Both the position numbers and the translations under genes were made by a program. Shown here one piece after another: positions 26,618 through 35,292 of a stretch of 64,000 bases of DNA (positions are counted from its first letter, which is position 1; each line of letters opens with the position of its first letter). The notes beneath the pieces were generated by a model, which saw only the letters and a list, made by a program, of their open reading frames with translations, did not search any database and had not been told where the DNA came from. The stretch is from Flavobacteriaceae bacterium (GTDB taxonomy: Bacteria; Bacteroidota; Bacteroidia; Flavobacteriales; Flavobacteriaceae), in NCBI GenBank assembly GCA_031277535.1, contig JAITMD010000002.1, positions 1-64,000 of the forward strand. The letters are read 5' to 3'.

Positions 26618-27436
26618 ATGAAGAAAAATAAATGTAAAAGAGGACTGTTAGTTATTTTATTACTGATAGGAATTGGTAATAGTAGTTATGGACAAATAGC
26701 AATAGGCGGGGATAAGTTACCTAATTTTAATACAGATTTGACTTTAGGATCAGATAATAAGGGAGTGCTACTTAATCGAGTAAAGTTGGTAAACGCAAAC
26801 TCTGCATCGCCTTTAGATGCAAATAGCATAGTACCTGGTATGCTTGTGTATAACACTAATGTGGTTGACGAGTTAAAGGAAGGATTTTACTTTTGGACCA
26901 GTGCAGGAAAGTGGTCAAGAATGTATGTAAAGACTACACCTACCAGAGAGATGAATATGGTGTATTTTAAAGAAACGTCCAAACAATACAATTTACCCTA
27001 TAGTCCCAGTAATGTTAACCCTCCAAAAGTAGTTGCTATTGATGAGTTAAATGTAGATTATGTAGCAGATGTCAGTGGACAAGTTTTTATAGAATTGACC
27101 ATGTACGCAGCTTTCCAAGATAAAACGGCCATCAAGGCAGGAAATACATTTTGTTATACAACAGTAACTGAAGGGGGATCAAAAAATGAGACGTTTAAAG
27201 GAATTACAGCTATTTCTCCTTATAATGTTTTGGATAATGAAGGACTTATGCCTACTCAGGGATACTCTAATTTTGTATTTAATGTAGAAAAAGGAAAAAC
27301 ATATGCGATACGTACTACAGCTAATGAAACTTATGCTGGAGCTGGGTGGACTGTTTTGGCTGGTGATTATGTGGTTAATAATTTAAAACTTCATTCTTCT
27401 ATTAAGGTAACTTTTCTGTCAGAACCTAAATTGTAA
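26618..27436 (+). CDS. Secreted head-domain protein A
   Basis: The ATG at 26618 (MKKNKCKRGLLVILLLIGIG) is chosen because a signal peptide follows directly, ending near SSYGQ; TTG 26579 and ATG 26591 would add a poor leader. The 272-aa product has the fibre-type head (TDLTLGSDNKGVLLNRVKL, PGMLVYNT, GFYFWTSAGKWSRMYVKTTP) over residues ~25-110. A ~160-residue beta-rich C-terminal domain ends in SSIKVTFLSEPKL. It is the first of three tandem paralogues with 31- and 5-base gaps, clearly an operon. A surface or extracellular role is inferred. The head is shared with the giant repeat protein. Confidence 0.8.
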   Translation: MKKNKCKRGLLVILLLIGIGNSSYGQIAIGGDKLPNFNTDLTLGSDNKGVLLNRVKLVNANSASPLDANSIVPGMLVYNTNVVDELKEGFYFWTSAGKWSRMYVKTTPTREMNMVYFKETSKQYNLPYSPSNVNPPKVVAIDELNVDYVADVSGQVFIELTMYAAFQDKTAIKAGNTFCYTTVTEGGSKNETFKGITAISPYNVLDNEGLMPTQGYSNFVFNVEKGKTYAIRTTANETYAGAGWTVLAGDYVVNNLKLHSSIKVTFLSEPKL

Positions 27437-27467
27437 GGAGTATTGATTATAAGTAAGAAAATTAAGT

Positions 27468-28286
27468 ATGAAAAGAACATTGTTATATAAAGTAAAAATG
27501 GTACTACTAATAGGAGGAATACAATTGTGTAGTTCTCTGATGTATGGTCAGTATGGTATTAATGAGAAGCACCCCAACAAAGCAGCAGATTTAACTTTAG
27601 GGTCTACAGATAAAGGACTTTTATTGAATAGAGTGAGTTTAGTTGATCGTAATTCAACCAAACCACTGTCTACTAATGATTTGCCTGTAGGTATGGTGGT
27701 ATATAATATCAATGAAACATCAGAACTTTCTGAAGGACTTTACTTTTGGAGTAGTGATAAGAAATGGAATAAGTTATTTATGAAGACCGTTCCAACCCGA
27801 CAATCTAATTACATTGGTTTTTTGGAATCACAAAAAAGCTATGCTTTAAGCGCTTCAAAATCTGTTAATATTTCAGATTTGAATTATACGTATAACGCAA
27901 AAGAGGATGGAACTGTTTTTTTAGATTATATAGTGTATGCACGTGTTGCTAATGCTCAAGTAAACCCTAAATTGGCAGTAGCCACAAAAACGGTATTTAC
28001 CAGCACGGTAACAGGTAGTACTAATAACCTAATTTTTCAAGGGAATGTAGCTATTTCGCCTATGAGGGTAATTTCCATTGAAGGTTCAAATTCAGTAGCA
28101 GGAAAAGGAAGTTTCTTTTTTGATGTAAAAGCAGGAGAATCATACACTATTAAATTGGATGCTACAGATTATTATAATGGGAAAGCAAAAAATGATACGA
28201 ATATTTCTGTAGGAGATTTTAAATGGGGGGACTATAAAGCACACTCTTCTTTAAAAATGACTTTTTTATCAAAACCTAATATGTAA
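27468..28286 (+). CDS. Secreted head-domain protein B
   Basis: Paralogue of its neighbours (272 aa). A signal peptide (MKRTLLYKVKMVLLIGGIQL) leads into the head ADLTLGSTDKGLLLNRVSLV, VGMVVYNI, GLYFWSSDKKWNKLFMKTVP, then a C-terminal beta domain ending SSLKMTFLSKPNM. The TPTR motif joins head and C-terminal domain in all three copies. The C-terminal domain is the most divergent part, so the three proteins may have different ligands on a common scaffold. No enzyme motif is seen. Confidence 0.8.
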   Translation: MKRTLLYKVKMVLLIGGIQLCSSLMYGQYGINEKHPNKAADLTLGSTDKGLLLNRVSLVDRNSTKPLSTNDLPVGMVVYNINETSELSEGLYFWSSDKKWNKLFMKTVPTRQSNYIGFLESQKSYALSASKSVNISDLNYTYNAKEDGTVFLDYIVYARVANAQVNPKLAVATKTVFTSTVTGSTNNLIFQGNVAISPMRVISIEGSNSVAGKGSFFFDVKAGESYTIKLDATDYYNGKAKNDTNISVGDFKWGDYKAHSSLKMTFLSKPNM

Positions 28287-28291
28287 GAAAT

Positions 28292-29113
28292 ATGAAAAAG
28301 CAAATAATGAAATTTAAGTACTATGTTTTGGGATGTGTGTTTTTGATTTTAGGAGGACATTCGTATGCACAGGTTGGATTTGGAACAAATAATCCCAATC
28401 CTTATGCAGATATGACATTGGGATCTGAGAATAAAGGACTGTTGTTGAATCGTGTAAAGTTAACAAGTCTTAATAGTGCAGCACCCCTCAAACAAGAAAG
28501 CATGGCGGTAGGTACTATGGTGTTTAACACAACAGTAAACCAAGAGTTACAAGAAGGAGTGTATTTTTGGACAAAAGAAAAAAAATGGTCGAGGCTTTAT
28601 GTAAAAACAACTCCGACAAGAGATATGCAATTTGTTGTATTTAAGCAGACAAGCAAGACATATTCGCTGCCGTTTAAACCAGCTACGCTGGACATAACAG
28701 ATTTAAATTATGACTATAAGGCAGAAGAAGATGGGCTGTTGTTTTTAGATTATGTGATTTATGGTTATATAGTCGGGGGTGTAGTAAAAGCAGGAAATAC
28801 TTTTTGTTATACAACTGTTACTGATGATAGTAATAATCAGGTGTTTAGTGGGGTAACAGCTATTTCTCCTTATATTGTGATAGACTACCAAGGGAAGAAC
28901 TCTTCTTTTGGATTATCCAGCTTTGTTTTTCCTGTGAAAAAAGGGAAAGTGTATAAAATACGCATGAAAGGACATGAAACTTTTGCTGATACATATACTG
29001 ATATGTTTACTGATAATGGTAAGTATGATATTAGAATAGGAGATTTTAGTTTTTCTGGACAAACTTCACATTCTTCATTAAAAGTGACTTTTATGTCGGA
29101 TCCAAGTTTATAA
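28292..29113 (+). CDS. Secreted head-domain protein C
   Basis: Third tandem paralogue (273 aa), five bases after the second. The signal peptide ends near HSYAQ, followed by VGFGTNNPNPYADMTLGSEN, GLLLNRVKLTSL, GTMVFNT, GVYFWTKEKKWSRLYVKTTP, then the C-terminal beta domain ending SSLKVTFMSDPSL. It is closest to protein A: both have AGNTFCYTTVT followed by AISPY. A strong terminator at 29129 ends the operon. Confidence 0.8.
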   Translation: MKKQIMKFKYYVLGCVFLILGGHSYAQVGFGTNNPNPYADMTLGSENKGLLLNRVKLTSLNSAAPLKQESMAVGTMVFNTTVNQELQEGVYFWTKEKKWSRLYVKTTPTRDMQFVVFKQTSKTYSLPFKPATLDITDLNYDYKAEEDGLLFLDYVIYGYIVGGVVKAGNTFCYTTVTDDSNNQVFSGVTAISPYIVIDYQGKNSSFGLSSFVFPVKKGKVYKIRMKGHETFADTYTDMFTDNGKYDIRIGDFSFSGQTSHSSLKVTFMSDPSL

Positions 29114-29128
29114 GATTAAAAAAAGAGT

Positions 29129-29182
29129 TATAAATAAAAAAGCAGTAGTAAATTTTGATTTACTACTGCTTTTTTATTTATA
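29129..29182 (+). terminator. 24-bp perfect-stem terminator
   Basis: The arm 29129-29152 pairs without mismatch to 29159-29182 around TTTTGA. The GC-containing core is AGCAGTAGTAAA. It ends the three-gene head-domain operon. The A/T-symmetric flanks could also work in the opposite direction. Confidence 0.95.
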
Positions 29183-29621
29183 GAACACCTTAAGTTTCAA
29201 TTTCAATAGTTTGAGTAGATAGTATTAAGTCATAGATACTGTTTAGAATTTGTAAGTGATTGAATTATTGTTTTTTATTTACTTGAGTAAATAGGTGTTA
29301 AGAAGAAGGGATAATTAGTTTTTGTTTTGTTTATATAGCAATTAGTAAGGATTTTTTTAACAAAATAGTTGTTTTTATATAGGAGTATTTGTTGTCTGTA
29401 AGTTTTTTCTTTGTTTTTTATTAACTTAAAACTGGTTATATGTGGTGAAAAATATAAATTAAGATAAATTAATTGTGATTTAATTAAAAATTAAAATATT
29501 TAGTACAATAATTATTGTGTTTTATATTTGATTTGAATAATAATCGTAGATTTGTTTTTGTTAAAATATGTTTTGTTAAAGTGGTTTATCTACTATAGTA
29601 TTTTTATAAAAATTAAATTGA
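29183..29621. other. AT-rich upstream region of the 29622 gene
   Basis: No gene is seen. The last 100 bases hold a candidate promoter: TTTG (29527-29530) and TAGATTTG (29547-29554), the latter a full -7 match. The 16-base spacing is shorter than the usual 19 or so. Confidence 0.5.
29527..29554 (+). promoter_or_regulatory. Candidate promoter for the 29622-33754 pair
   Basis: -33-like TTTG at 29527 and -7 TAGATTTG at 29547-29554, 68 bases before the ATG. The spacing is suboptimal, so confidence is limited. Confidence 0.4.
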
Positions 29622-31079
29622 ATGAAAAGGAAATTAATTTTATTAGCTTGTTTGTGTATTACTGGTATAGCCAGTGCTCAAAAAGTAAAAGGGATTGGAA
29701 TAGGAATTCCATTACCTCACCCAAGTGCAGCTTTGCAGGTGGATTCAGATGATCAAGGGATATTGATACCTAATGTTGTTTTGACGGATTTAACAAAAAA
29801 AGATCCGATTGCAACAGAAGTAAAAGAGAGTTTATTGGTATATAATAAACAAGAGAAAAAAGAAGGAACACCAGAAAAGGTGGTGATTGCTAAAGGATAT
29901 TATTACTGGATAGCTGCTACACCAACTACAGGTAGATGGGTACGCGTGTTGACAAGTCAAGATAGCGCTGAGATTTTGGCAGGACAAATACAAGAATCAT
30001 TTATAGAAGAAACAGTAAATGATGGTACAGGTATAGTAGGTACTGGAGTGTTTGTATATAATCCAGACAAAACAAAAGTAAATGAGTCTGATGCAGATGC
30101 GCCTGGACGTTTGAAGTTAGATATTCCTGCATTGGTGAAGAAAAACCAAACGTTAACAACACTTGGTGTTAGTCAATTTAAATTATATCATTATTCAGAT
30201 AAATCCAGTTATCGTGTAAAATTAACTCCAGAGGAAGAAAGTCAAAAGGGGATTTTCTTTTTAAGAGATTCAACAGAGATTGAATTAGTTTATACTGACG
30301 AACATGGCGCAATAAATAAGTTTGCTGTACGTGATTTGTTGGGAGCAGATAAGGAAGATGTATTGGCAATTACAAATTTAGTTGTAAATACAAGTAAAGA
30401 TGGATTGACGTATACCAATGATAAAGGAATTGAGATACAGGTTCCATTAGAAGAAGTTGTGGCAAGATTAGAAACCAGAACTAAAATGGAGTTAACTTCA
30501 AATGGTGATTTGATTTACTATGATGAGAAAAAAGTACCAAGTACTTTTGCGTTGCGTACAATCATTAAAGAGCCTTGGTATGTTGCAGAAACAGGACAAG
30601 AAGCTCAAAGCAATAAAGAGAATATGTTTGTTGAAGGTTGGGTAGGTGTTGGCTTAAAAGCAGCAGATGCAGCAACTGCAATTAATAGTCTAAAACCAGA
30701 TGAAAAATTACGTGTGAATGGTAGTATCTATGCGCGTAATAGTTATTATGCAGACTATGTGTTTGAAAACTATTTTACAAAAGAAGCTTCTGCTCTAAAA
30801 TATGATTATAACTTCAAGGATTTGGCTACAGTAGAATCATTTATTAAATCGAACTATCACTTACCTGGTATCACACCTATAGCAGAGCTTGAGAAATCAA
30901 AAGAGAATGGATATTTGATTAATGTATCAGAGTTGTCTGTGCAGTTGTTGGAAAAAGTAGAAGAATTGTATCTACACACTATTGATCAACAAAAAATTAT
31001 TGATCAACAAAAAGCAACATTGGATCAACAAGAAGCAAGATTGCAACAGATAGAAGCTGTATTGAAAATTGGTAAATAG
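29622..31079 (+). CDS. Secreted head-domain protein with C-terminal coiled coil
   Basis: The 485-aa protein has a signal peptide (MKRKLILLACLCITGIASAQ) and the fibre-type head (GIGIPLPHPSAALQVDS, GILIPNVVL, GYYYWIA). A central beta region is followed by a ~140-residue end typical of Bacteroidota tail-fibre-like proteins: NGSIYARNSYYADYVF, YHLPGITPIAELEKS, INVSELSVQLLEKVEELYLH and a heptad-like stretch rich in DQQK. This end resembles an S74-type chaperone/coiled-coil region that trimerises, but no autoprotease motif was identified. It is followed 14 bases later by the 886-aa gene, with which it probably forms an operon. Confidence 0.75.
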   Translation: MKRKLILLACLCITGIASAQKVKGIGIGIPLPHPSAALQVDSDDQGILIPNVVLTDLTKKDPIATEVKESLLVYNKQEKKEGTPEKVVIAKGYYYWIAATPTTGRWVRVLTSQDSAEILAGQIQESFIEETVNDGTGIVGTGVFVYNPDKTKVNESDADAPGRLKLDIPALVKKNQTLTTLGVSQFKLYHYSDKSSYRVKLTPEEESQKGIFFLRDSTEIELVYTDEHGAINKFAVRDLLGADKEDVLAITNLVVNTSKDGLTYTNDKGIEIQVPLEEVVARLETRTKMELTSNGDLIYYDEKKVPSTFALRTIIKEPWYVAETGQEAQSNKENMFVEGWVGVGLKAADAATAINSLKPDEKLRVNGSIYARNSYYADYVFENYFTKEASALKYDYNFKDLATVESFIKSNYHLPGITPIAELEKSKENGYLINVSELSVQLLEKVEELYLHTIDQQKIIDQQKATLDQQEARLQQIEAVLKIGK

Positions 31080-31093
31080 TAAAAAAGTCAATT

Positions 31094-33754
31094 ATGAAGA
31101 ATAATAAACATATAGGAAAGTATATTGCTGTTTTGTTACTTACATTTTTTGGAAGTATTAGTACAGTGTTTGCTCAGACAAATAAAACAGTAGGAACACG
31201 TATAACAGATGTTACTACAGAAAAAGCATTAAAGGACAATGCTATTTTGGATTTGGATAGTACAACCAAAGGGTTCTTTTTGCCTCGTATGACTACTATG
31301 CAAAGAGATGCAATTAAGAAAATAGCTGGAAAAGATAATGGATTAGCAATCTATAATATTGATATTGATTGTGTGGAGTATTGGAGTGAGCGTACAAATA
31401 AATGGATGAGTGTATGTGGAAGTTTACCTCCTGCAACATTGGATTTAGTTGTTGGTGCATGTGATAAAATTTCTTTTGGAGGTTTTACAATGACTAATAC
31501 TACTCCTAAGAAACCTATATTAAAACAAGGTGATGTATTAAAACCTGAAACAAATTATATATCTATAAAAGTAAAAGTAGAACAAGTAGGAACTTATACT
31601 ATTTCGGCAACAGGAGATAATGGATATTTCTTTTCTGCAGAAGGACAATTTCAATCGACAGGTACGTATGATATTATTATGAAGGCGATGGGAACTCCTA
31701 CAGTAGGATATGATCAAAGTAATGGAGAAAAAGGAGACGTATTAAAATTTACAATTAATGGAAAAGAATCGACTGTGTGTGCTAATGTACAAACGGTTGT
31801 ATTGCCAGCAGATTTAAAGTTTCAGATACGTTCTGCTATTTACAAGGCAAAAGGAAAGTACAATGTTAATGACGCAGCTACAGTAGCAAAAGGAAATATC
31901 GTTGAATTGGATGTTGATGTGGAGAATGGAGGATTAGCAACTATAACAGCTTATAATGCTATTTTAGGTGTGAAATTTAGTGGAACTAAAGATTTGGTAT
32001 CAAGTACTACAGATAAAATTATTTTGGAGCCTGTGACAGGAGAAGCAGCTGCTTTGGAAAATAATTTGGCATCATATGATTTAACTATTGCTGTAAATGC
32101 GAAGGAAGCATCCCATGCAATTAATGGGAATAAGGTATTGATTACGATAGAACAAACAGAGGTAGAGGCAGATAATGCAGGGGCTACTTTTGGTACAAAA
32201 CCTTATTATGAAGGAAGTACATTAGATAGTACTTATAAAATAACAGTACCAGTAACAGTAATTGGCTCTGGAAAAACAAATCTATACTTAAAAGGTGCAG
32301 GAAATGTAGAGTTTAAGGCAGAGAATGTAGTGCTGTTAATGCCTAAAAATGCAGGAGAGAAACAGAACGTAGAATTTACTGCTGTTGGAGGAACTTTACC
32401 TAATGCAAGTTCTTTAGCTTTGACTTTAAGTGGCGATGGACAACGTTTTTCGGTTAAAAATCCATCTGCATTAACTTTGGCAATAGGCAAAAAACCAGTA
32501 GCTTATACTATTGATTGTGGTAATATAAGTTCTAATCGAAAAACTGTTATATGGGATAAACCGATTAACGATACCTATTATATTATTGTACCAGTTGATG
32601 TGGAAGTGGCAGGAGAATACGAACTAAAAACAACTATTCCTGTACAAGGAATGTCATTTAGTACAACAGTTGGTGGTAATAAAGCTGTTTTTACAACTAC
32701 AGGAAAACAAAATGCTATTTTATATCCAATTGATAAAACAATAGTTCCAACTACAAAAGGAGAGACACAAACTAAAATTACCAATGCAGATGGAAATTCA
32801 AAAGTATTGTGTGATGCACCATTTAAAATAAAAGTGGGATATCCTGACTTGAATGTGTTGTATTTAGCGGAGGAGTATTATGGATATAATTCTAATATGG
32901 ATCAGTTTATTACAAATCAAAATCGCTTTGGTCAAACAGGAACATTAGTAGAAACAGGTGATGTAAATGTAACGAGAACTGCATTGACTATGAATGATAC
33001 AGATTATATTAAACAAACCTATATTGATAGAAGAAAGAAAATAGCAGATGATATTAAAGCAAAAAAATATAATTTGATATTGTCAGATAACGCCTTAACG
33101 CTAATTCATGCTTTAGATGCTAATATTGCAAGTGCTTTGGAAGATTATATAACTGTACAGAAGGGTTGGTTTGTTGGAGCTACCAATAATATTGGTGGAG
33201 GTTATGATTATTTTGAAGGAATGAAACGAGAGTATGGGTTGTTTAGATTTGTTTCAACAGGAACTTGGAAAGTGGATCAGCAATTTGCTACTGCAAATAT
33301 GTTTAAACGAATAGCTGGAGGAGACTTGAAACTACAGAATTATTATTTGTCTAATGTACCCGCAGGATTTAAAAAGGATACTAATCGATTTACATTGTTA
33401 AGTGGGTATCCAATATCGAATACAAAATCTATTTTGTGGGTAACTTCAATAGCAGCAGTTAAGCTTAGTGGTACTAATTTTGAAGCTATAGTTACACCAA
33501 AAGATAATACACCAGATGAAGCTATAGTTTTTATACATAAACAATATAACTGGGTAATGTTTAATAATTTAGATAATGGTAACAATAGGGCACTGATGAG
33601 TACTATGGATTTTGTAGGTTATGATGCTAAAAATGCAATTTTATCTCCATGGTCATACCAAGGAAGTGATACATTTAATGGAATTAAACGCCAAACAGGT
33701 GAATATATGTCAAACTTCATGAAAACAGTTGTTACAAAAATAATGAATGAATAA
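31094..33754 (+). CDS. Large secreted protein: head domain, beta modules and Rossmann-like C-terminal region
   Basis: The 886-aa product has a signal peptide ending near TVFAQ and a head domain (AILDLDSTTKGFFLPRMTTM, GLAIYNIDIDCVEYW). Several ~100-residue beta modules follow (residues ~110-610), with cysteines spaced through them. The last ~260 residues begin with an alternating strand/helix pattern: LNVLYLAEEYYGYNS, KYNLILSDNAL and ALEDYITVQKGWFVGA. This suggests a GATase- or flavodoxin-like fold, though I cannot name a family or see a catalytic triad. It is the second gene of a pair with the coiled-coil head protein. Probably extracellular; function unknown. Confidence 0.7.
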   Translation: MKNNKHIGKYIAVLLLTFFGSISTVFAQTNKTVGTRITDVTTEKALKDNAILDLDSTTKGFFLPRMTTMQRDAIKKIAGKDNGLAIYNIDIDCVEYWSERTNKWMSVCGSLPPATLDLVVGACDKISFGGFTMTNTTPKKPILKQGDVLKPETNYISIKVKVEQVGTYTISATGDNGYFFSAEGQFQSTGTYDIIMKAMGTPTVGYDQSNGEKGDVLKFTINGKESTVCANVQTVVLPADLKFQIRSAIYKAKGKYNVNDAATVAKGNIVELDVDVENGGLATITAYNAILGVKFSGTKDLVSSTTDKIILEPVTGEAAALENNLASYDLTIAVNAKEASHAINGNKVLITIEQTEVEADNAGATFGTKPYYEGSTLDSTYKITVPVTVIGSGKTNLYLKGAGNVEFKAENVVLLMPKNAGEKQNVEFTAVGGTLPNASSLALTLSGDGQRFSVKNPSALTLAIGKKPVAYTIDCGNISSNRKTVIWDKPINDTYYIIVPVDVEVAGEYELKTTIPVQGMSFSTTVGGNKAVFTTTGKQNAILYPIDKTIVPTTKGETQTKITNADGNSKVLCDAPFKIKVGYPDLNVLYLAEEYYGYNSNMDQFITNQNRFGQTGTLVETGDVNVTRTALTMNDTDYIKQTYIDRRKKIADDIKAKKYNLILSDNALTLIHALDANIASALEDYITVQKGWFVGATNNIGGGYDYFEGMKREYGLFRFVSTGTWKVDQQFATANMFKRIAGGDLKLQNYYLSNVPAGFKKDTNRFTLLSGYPISNTKSILWVTSIAAVKLSGTNFEAIVTPKDNTPDEAIVFIHKQYNWVMFNNLDNGNNRALMSTMDFVGYDAKNAILSPWSYQGSDTFNGIKRQTGEYMSNFMKTVVTKIMNE

Positions 33755-33761
33755 GGAGTGA

Positions 33762-33799
33762 AAATAAAAAGGCTATTCGAAAGAATAGCCTTTTTATTT
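33762..33799 (+). terminator. GNRA-capped terminator
   Basis: GGCTATTC (33771-33778), GAAA tetraloop, GAATAGCC (33783-33790), extended by AAATAAAAA/TTTTTATTT. It ends the 29622-33754 operon. Confidence 0.95.
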
Positions 33800-33844
33800 G
33801 CTGGAAGACTTTTATTGTATAGTTTAACTTGTAAGTATTACTTT

Positions 33845-33890
33845 ATAAACAACAAAGGGTATTTCATTTGAAATACCCTTTGTTGTTTAT
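33845..33890. terminator. 21-bp hairpin serving the minus-strand gene
   Basis: 33845-33865 pairs perfectly with 33870-33890 around ATTT. It lies seven bases beyond the stop of the minus-strand gene at 33897 and downstream of the terminator at 33762. It probably ends the minus-strand gene and acts as a second barrier for the plus strand. Confidence 0.85.
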
Positions 33891-33896
33891 ATTTAA

Positions 33897-34490
33897 TTAA
33901 ATAGCAGGTTTTGGCTCTACTACTTTGTTTTTATTGATTTCGTCTTGTAATTGACGTTTTATTTTTTGTTCTCTTTCTAAGGCGGCTCTGCGGTGTTCTT
34001 CAAACTCCTCTTCTGTTTCTTTGAGGTTTTTGATAGCATCTTTGGTTGTGGTATGGCTATTTTTAAAACGGTAATAGAAGATACCTATAAGCAATAGAAG
34101 TGCCGAAAATAAGGCTATAAATATAATTTGGAATAACTCTTTTTGCATAGATAACCCAAATACTTCAAAGTGTTCTTCTTTTGCTGTTAGTGCTTTTAAA
34201 CTTTGTTCAGCTGTTTGTAGCTTTTGAGTTAAAGCATCTACTGTTTCTTTGTTTTGGGCGTTAAGTGAGCTATTAGCAGTTAAACTACTCTTGTATTTAC
34301 TAATTGTGTCTGCTACATTCTGTTGTAAATTTTGTAGCTCTTGTTTGTCGATAACCTTGTATGTCTGATAGTTGGTAGATTTATTGATTAAAGTATTGAA
34401 CTGATTATCAATGCTTTTTGATCCACCTTGAGCAGAAGCAAGACTTCCAAACAAGATTGAGGTGACGATGATAAGATTTCTTCTTTTCAT
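33897..34490 (-). CDS. Flavobacterial coiled-coil single-TM protein
   Basis: The 197-aa protein has a signal peptide (MKRRNLIIVTSILFGSLASA), a periplasmic coiled coil (residues ~25-110, including LNAQNKETVDALTQKLQTA), one membrane segment at ~118-140 (LFQIIFIALFSALLLLIGIF) and a charged cytoplasmic helix to the end. I recall flavobacterial relatives carrying the odd label of tRNA (guanine-N1)-methyltransferase, but nothing here looks like a methyltransferase. The role is unknown. The architecture suggests an envelope-spanning structural or signalling protein. Confidence 0.7.
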   Translation of the reverse strand: MKRRNLIIVTSILFGSLASAQGGSKSIDNQFNTLINKSTNYQTYKVIDKQELQNLQQNVADTISKYKSSLTANSSLNAQNKETVDALTQKLQTAEQSLKALTAKEEHFEVFGLSMQKELFQIIFIALFSALLLLIGIFYYRFKNSHTTTKDAIKNLKETEEEFEEHRRAALEREQKIKRQLQDEINKNKVVEPKPAI

Positions 34491-34917
34491 TAATTAACTT
34501 TTAAAACTTTATTTTTCCTATTAGTTTACTAATATAAGTTCTTTTGTTTTAAGAAATCAAATATTATTGTTTGTTTTTTTAATAAAAATAGATAATCATG
34601 GTTGGTTTGTTAAGTTAAAAAAGTAAAATTATTGAAGTGTTTAATGTGGTGTAAGAAGAAGGAGAGTGCTAAAACGTAGAATAGTAGTTTTTTTTAGAGT
34701 GTTTTTTGTTTTATGAGAATAGAAAAACAAGTGTTAGCTTATAAATAGGGGTATATTTTTGTTTTAGATGGGTGTTTTTGTGCTATAAAGTGAGATAAAC
34801 TGTGAGGTGCCTTGTTTTTTTGGTAGGTGCTGTAATTTTTTTTATCACATAGCAATCTCATTCTAAAGGTTATACGAAAAACTTTAAAAATAATGTAAAA
34901 ATATTCTCGTCTTGTGC
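34491..34917. other. Non-coding region before the tRNA genes
   Basis: No gene is seen. AT-rich with long T and A runs and no hairpin of note. It holds the upstream region of the minus-strand gene and leads into the tRNA promoter. Confidence 0.6.
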
Positions 34918-34948
34918 TTGCATAATATAAAAACTCCGCTTACTTTTG
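34918..34948 (+). promoter_or_regulatory. Promoter of the tRNA-Ser/tRNA-Pro unit
   Basis: TTG at 34918-34920 and TACTTTTG at 34941-34948 are 20 bases apart, a good match to the Bacteroidota -33/-7 pair. It lies 37 bases before the first tRNA. Confidence 0.75.
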
Positions 34949-34985
34949 TCAAACAATTAGAGAGGAAATGACCTTCTTTAATTAA

Positions 34986-35069
34986 GGAGAGGTGCCGGAG
35001 TGGTAACGGAGCAGATTGCTAATCTGTCATCGGGTAACCGATGCCAGGGTTCGAGTCCCTGTCTCTCCG
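34986..35069 (+). tRNA. tRNA-Ser (GCU)
   Basis: Acceptor arms GGAGAGG (34986-34992) and TCTCTCC (35062-35068), anticodon GCT at 35018-35020 in loop TTGCTAA, a long variable arm (CATCGGGTAACCGATG) typical of serine tRNAs, and the GGTTCGAGTCC T arm. The CCA end is not encoded. Confidence 0.95.
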
Positions 35070-35077
35070 CAAATACT

Positions 35078-35152
35078 CGGGGTGTAGCGTAGCCCGGTCA
35101 TCGCGCCTGGTTTGGGACCAGGAGGTCGCAGGTTCGAATCCTGCCACCCCGA
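35078..35152 (+). tRNA. tRNA-Pro (UGG)
   Basis: Acceptor CGGGGTG (35078-35084) pairs with CACCCCG (35145-35151). Anticodon TGG at 35113-35115 sits in loop TTTGGGA between CCTGG and CCAGG, and the T arm is GCAGGTTCGAATCCTGC. The CCA end is not encoded. It lies eight bases after tRNA-Ser and is co-transcribed. Confidence 0.95.
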
Positions 35153-35153
35153 C

Positions 35154-35187
35154 AAAAAGGAATCACTATTTAGTGGTTCCTTTTTTT
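35154..35187 (+). terminator. Terminator of the tRNA unit
   Basis: AAAAAGGAATCAC pairs with GTGGTTCCTTTTT (one T-G wobble), followed by a T run. Confidence 0.85.
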
Positions 35188-35292
35188 ATTTCTTTCCACT
35201 ATAATTTATTAAGTAAATTTTAAAACTTTTAATATTTACATCTGATTCAATTTGTGTAATTTAGTCCTAAACTATAACAAATACATTTAAGT

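Noticed and set aside
33897..34490. tRNA (guanine-N1)-methyltransferase function for the coiled-coil protein
   Set aside because: That label, as I recall it for relatives, is not supported: the protein is a secreted/TM coiled coil with no SPOUT or Rossmann motif.
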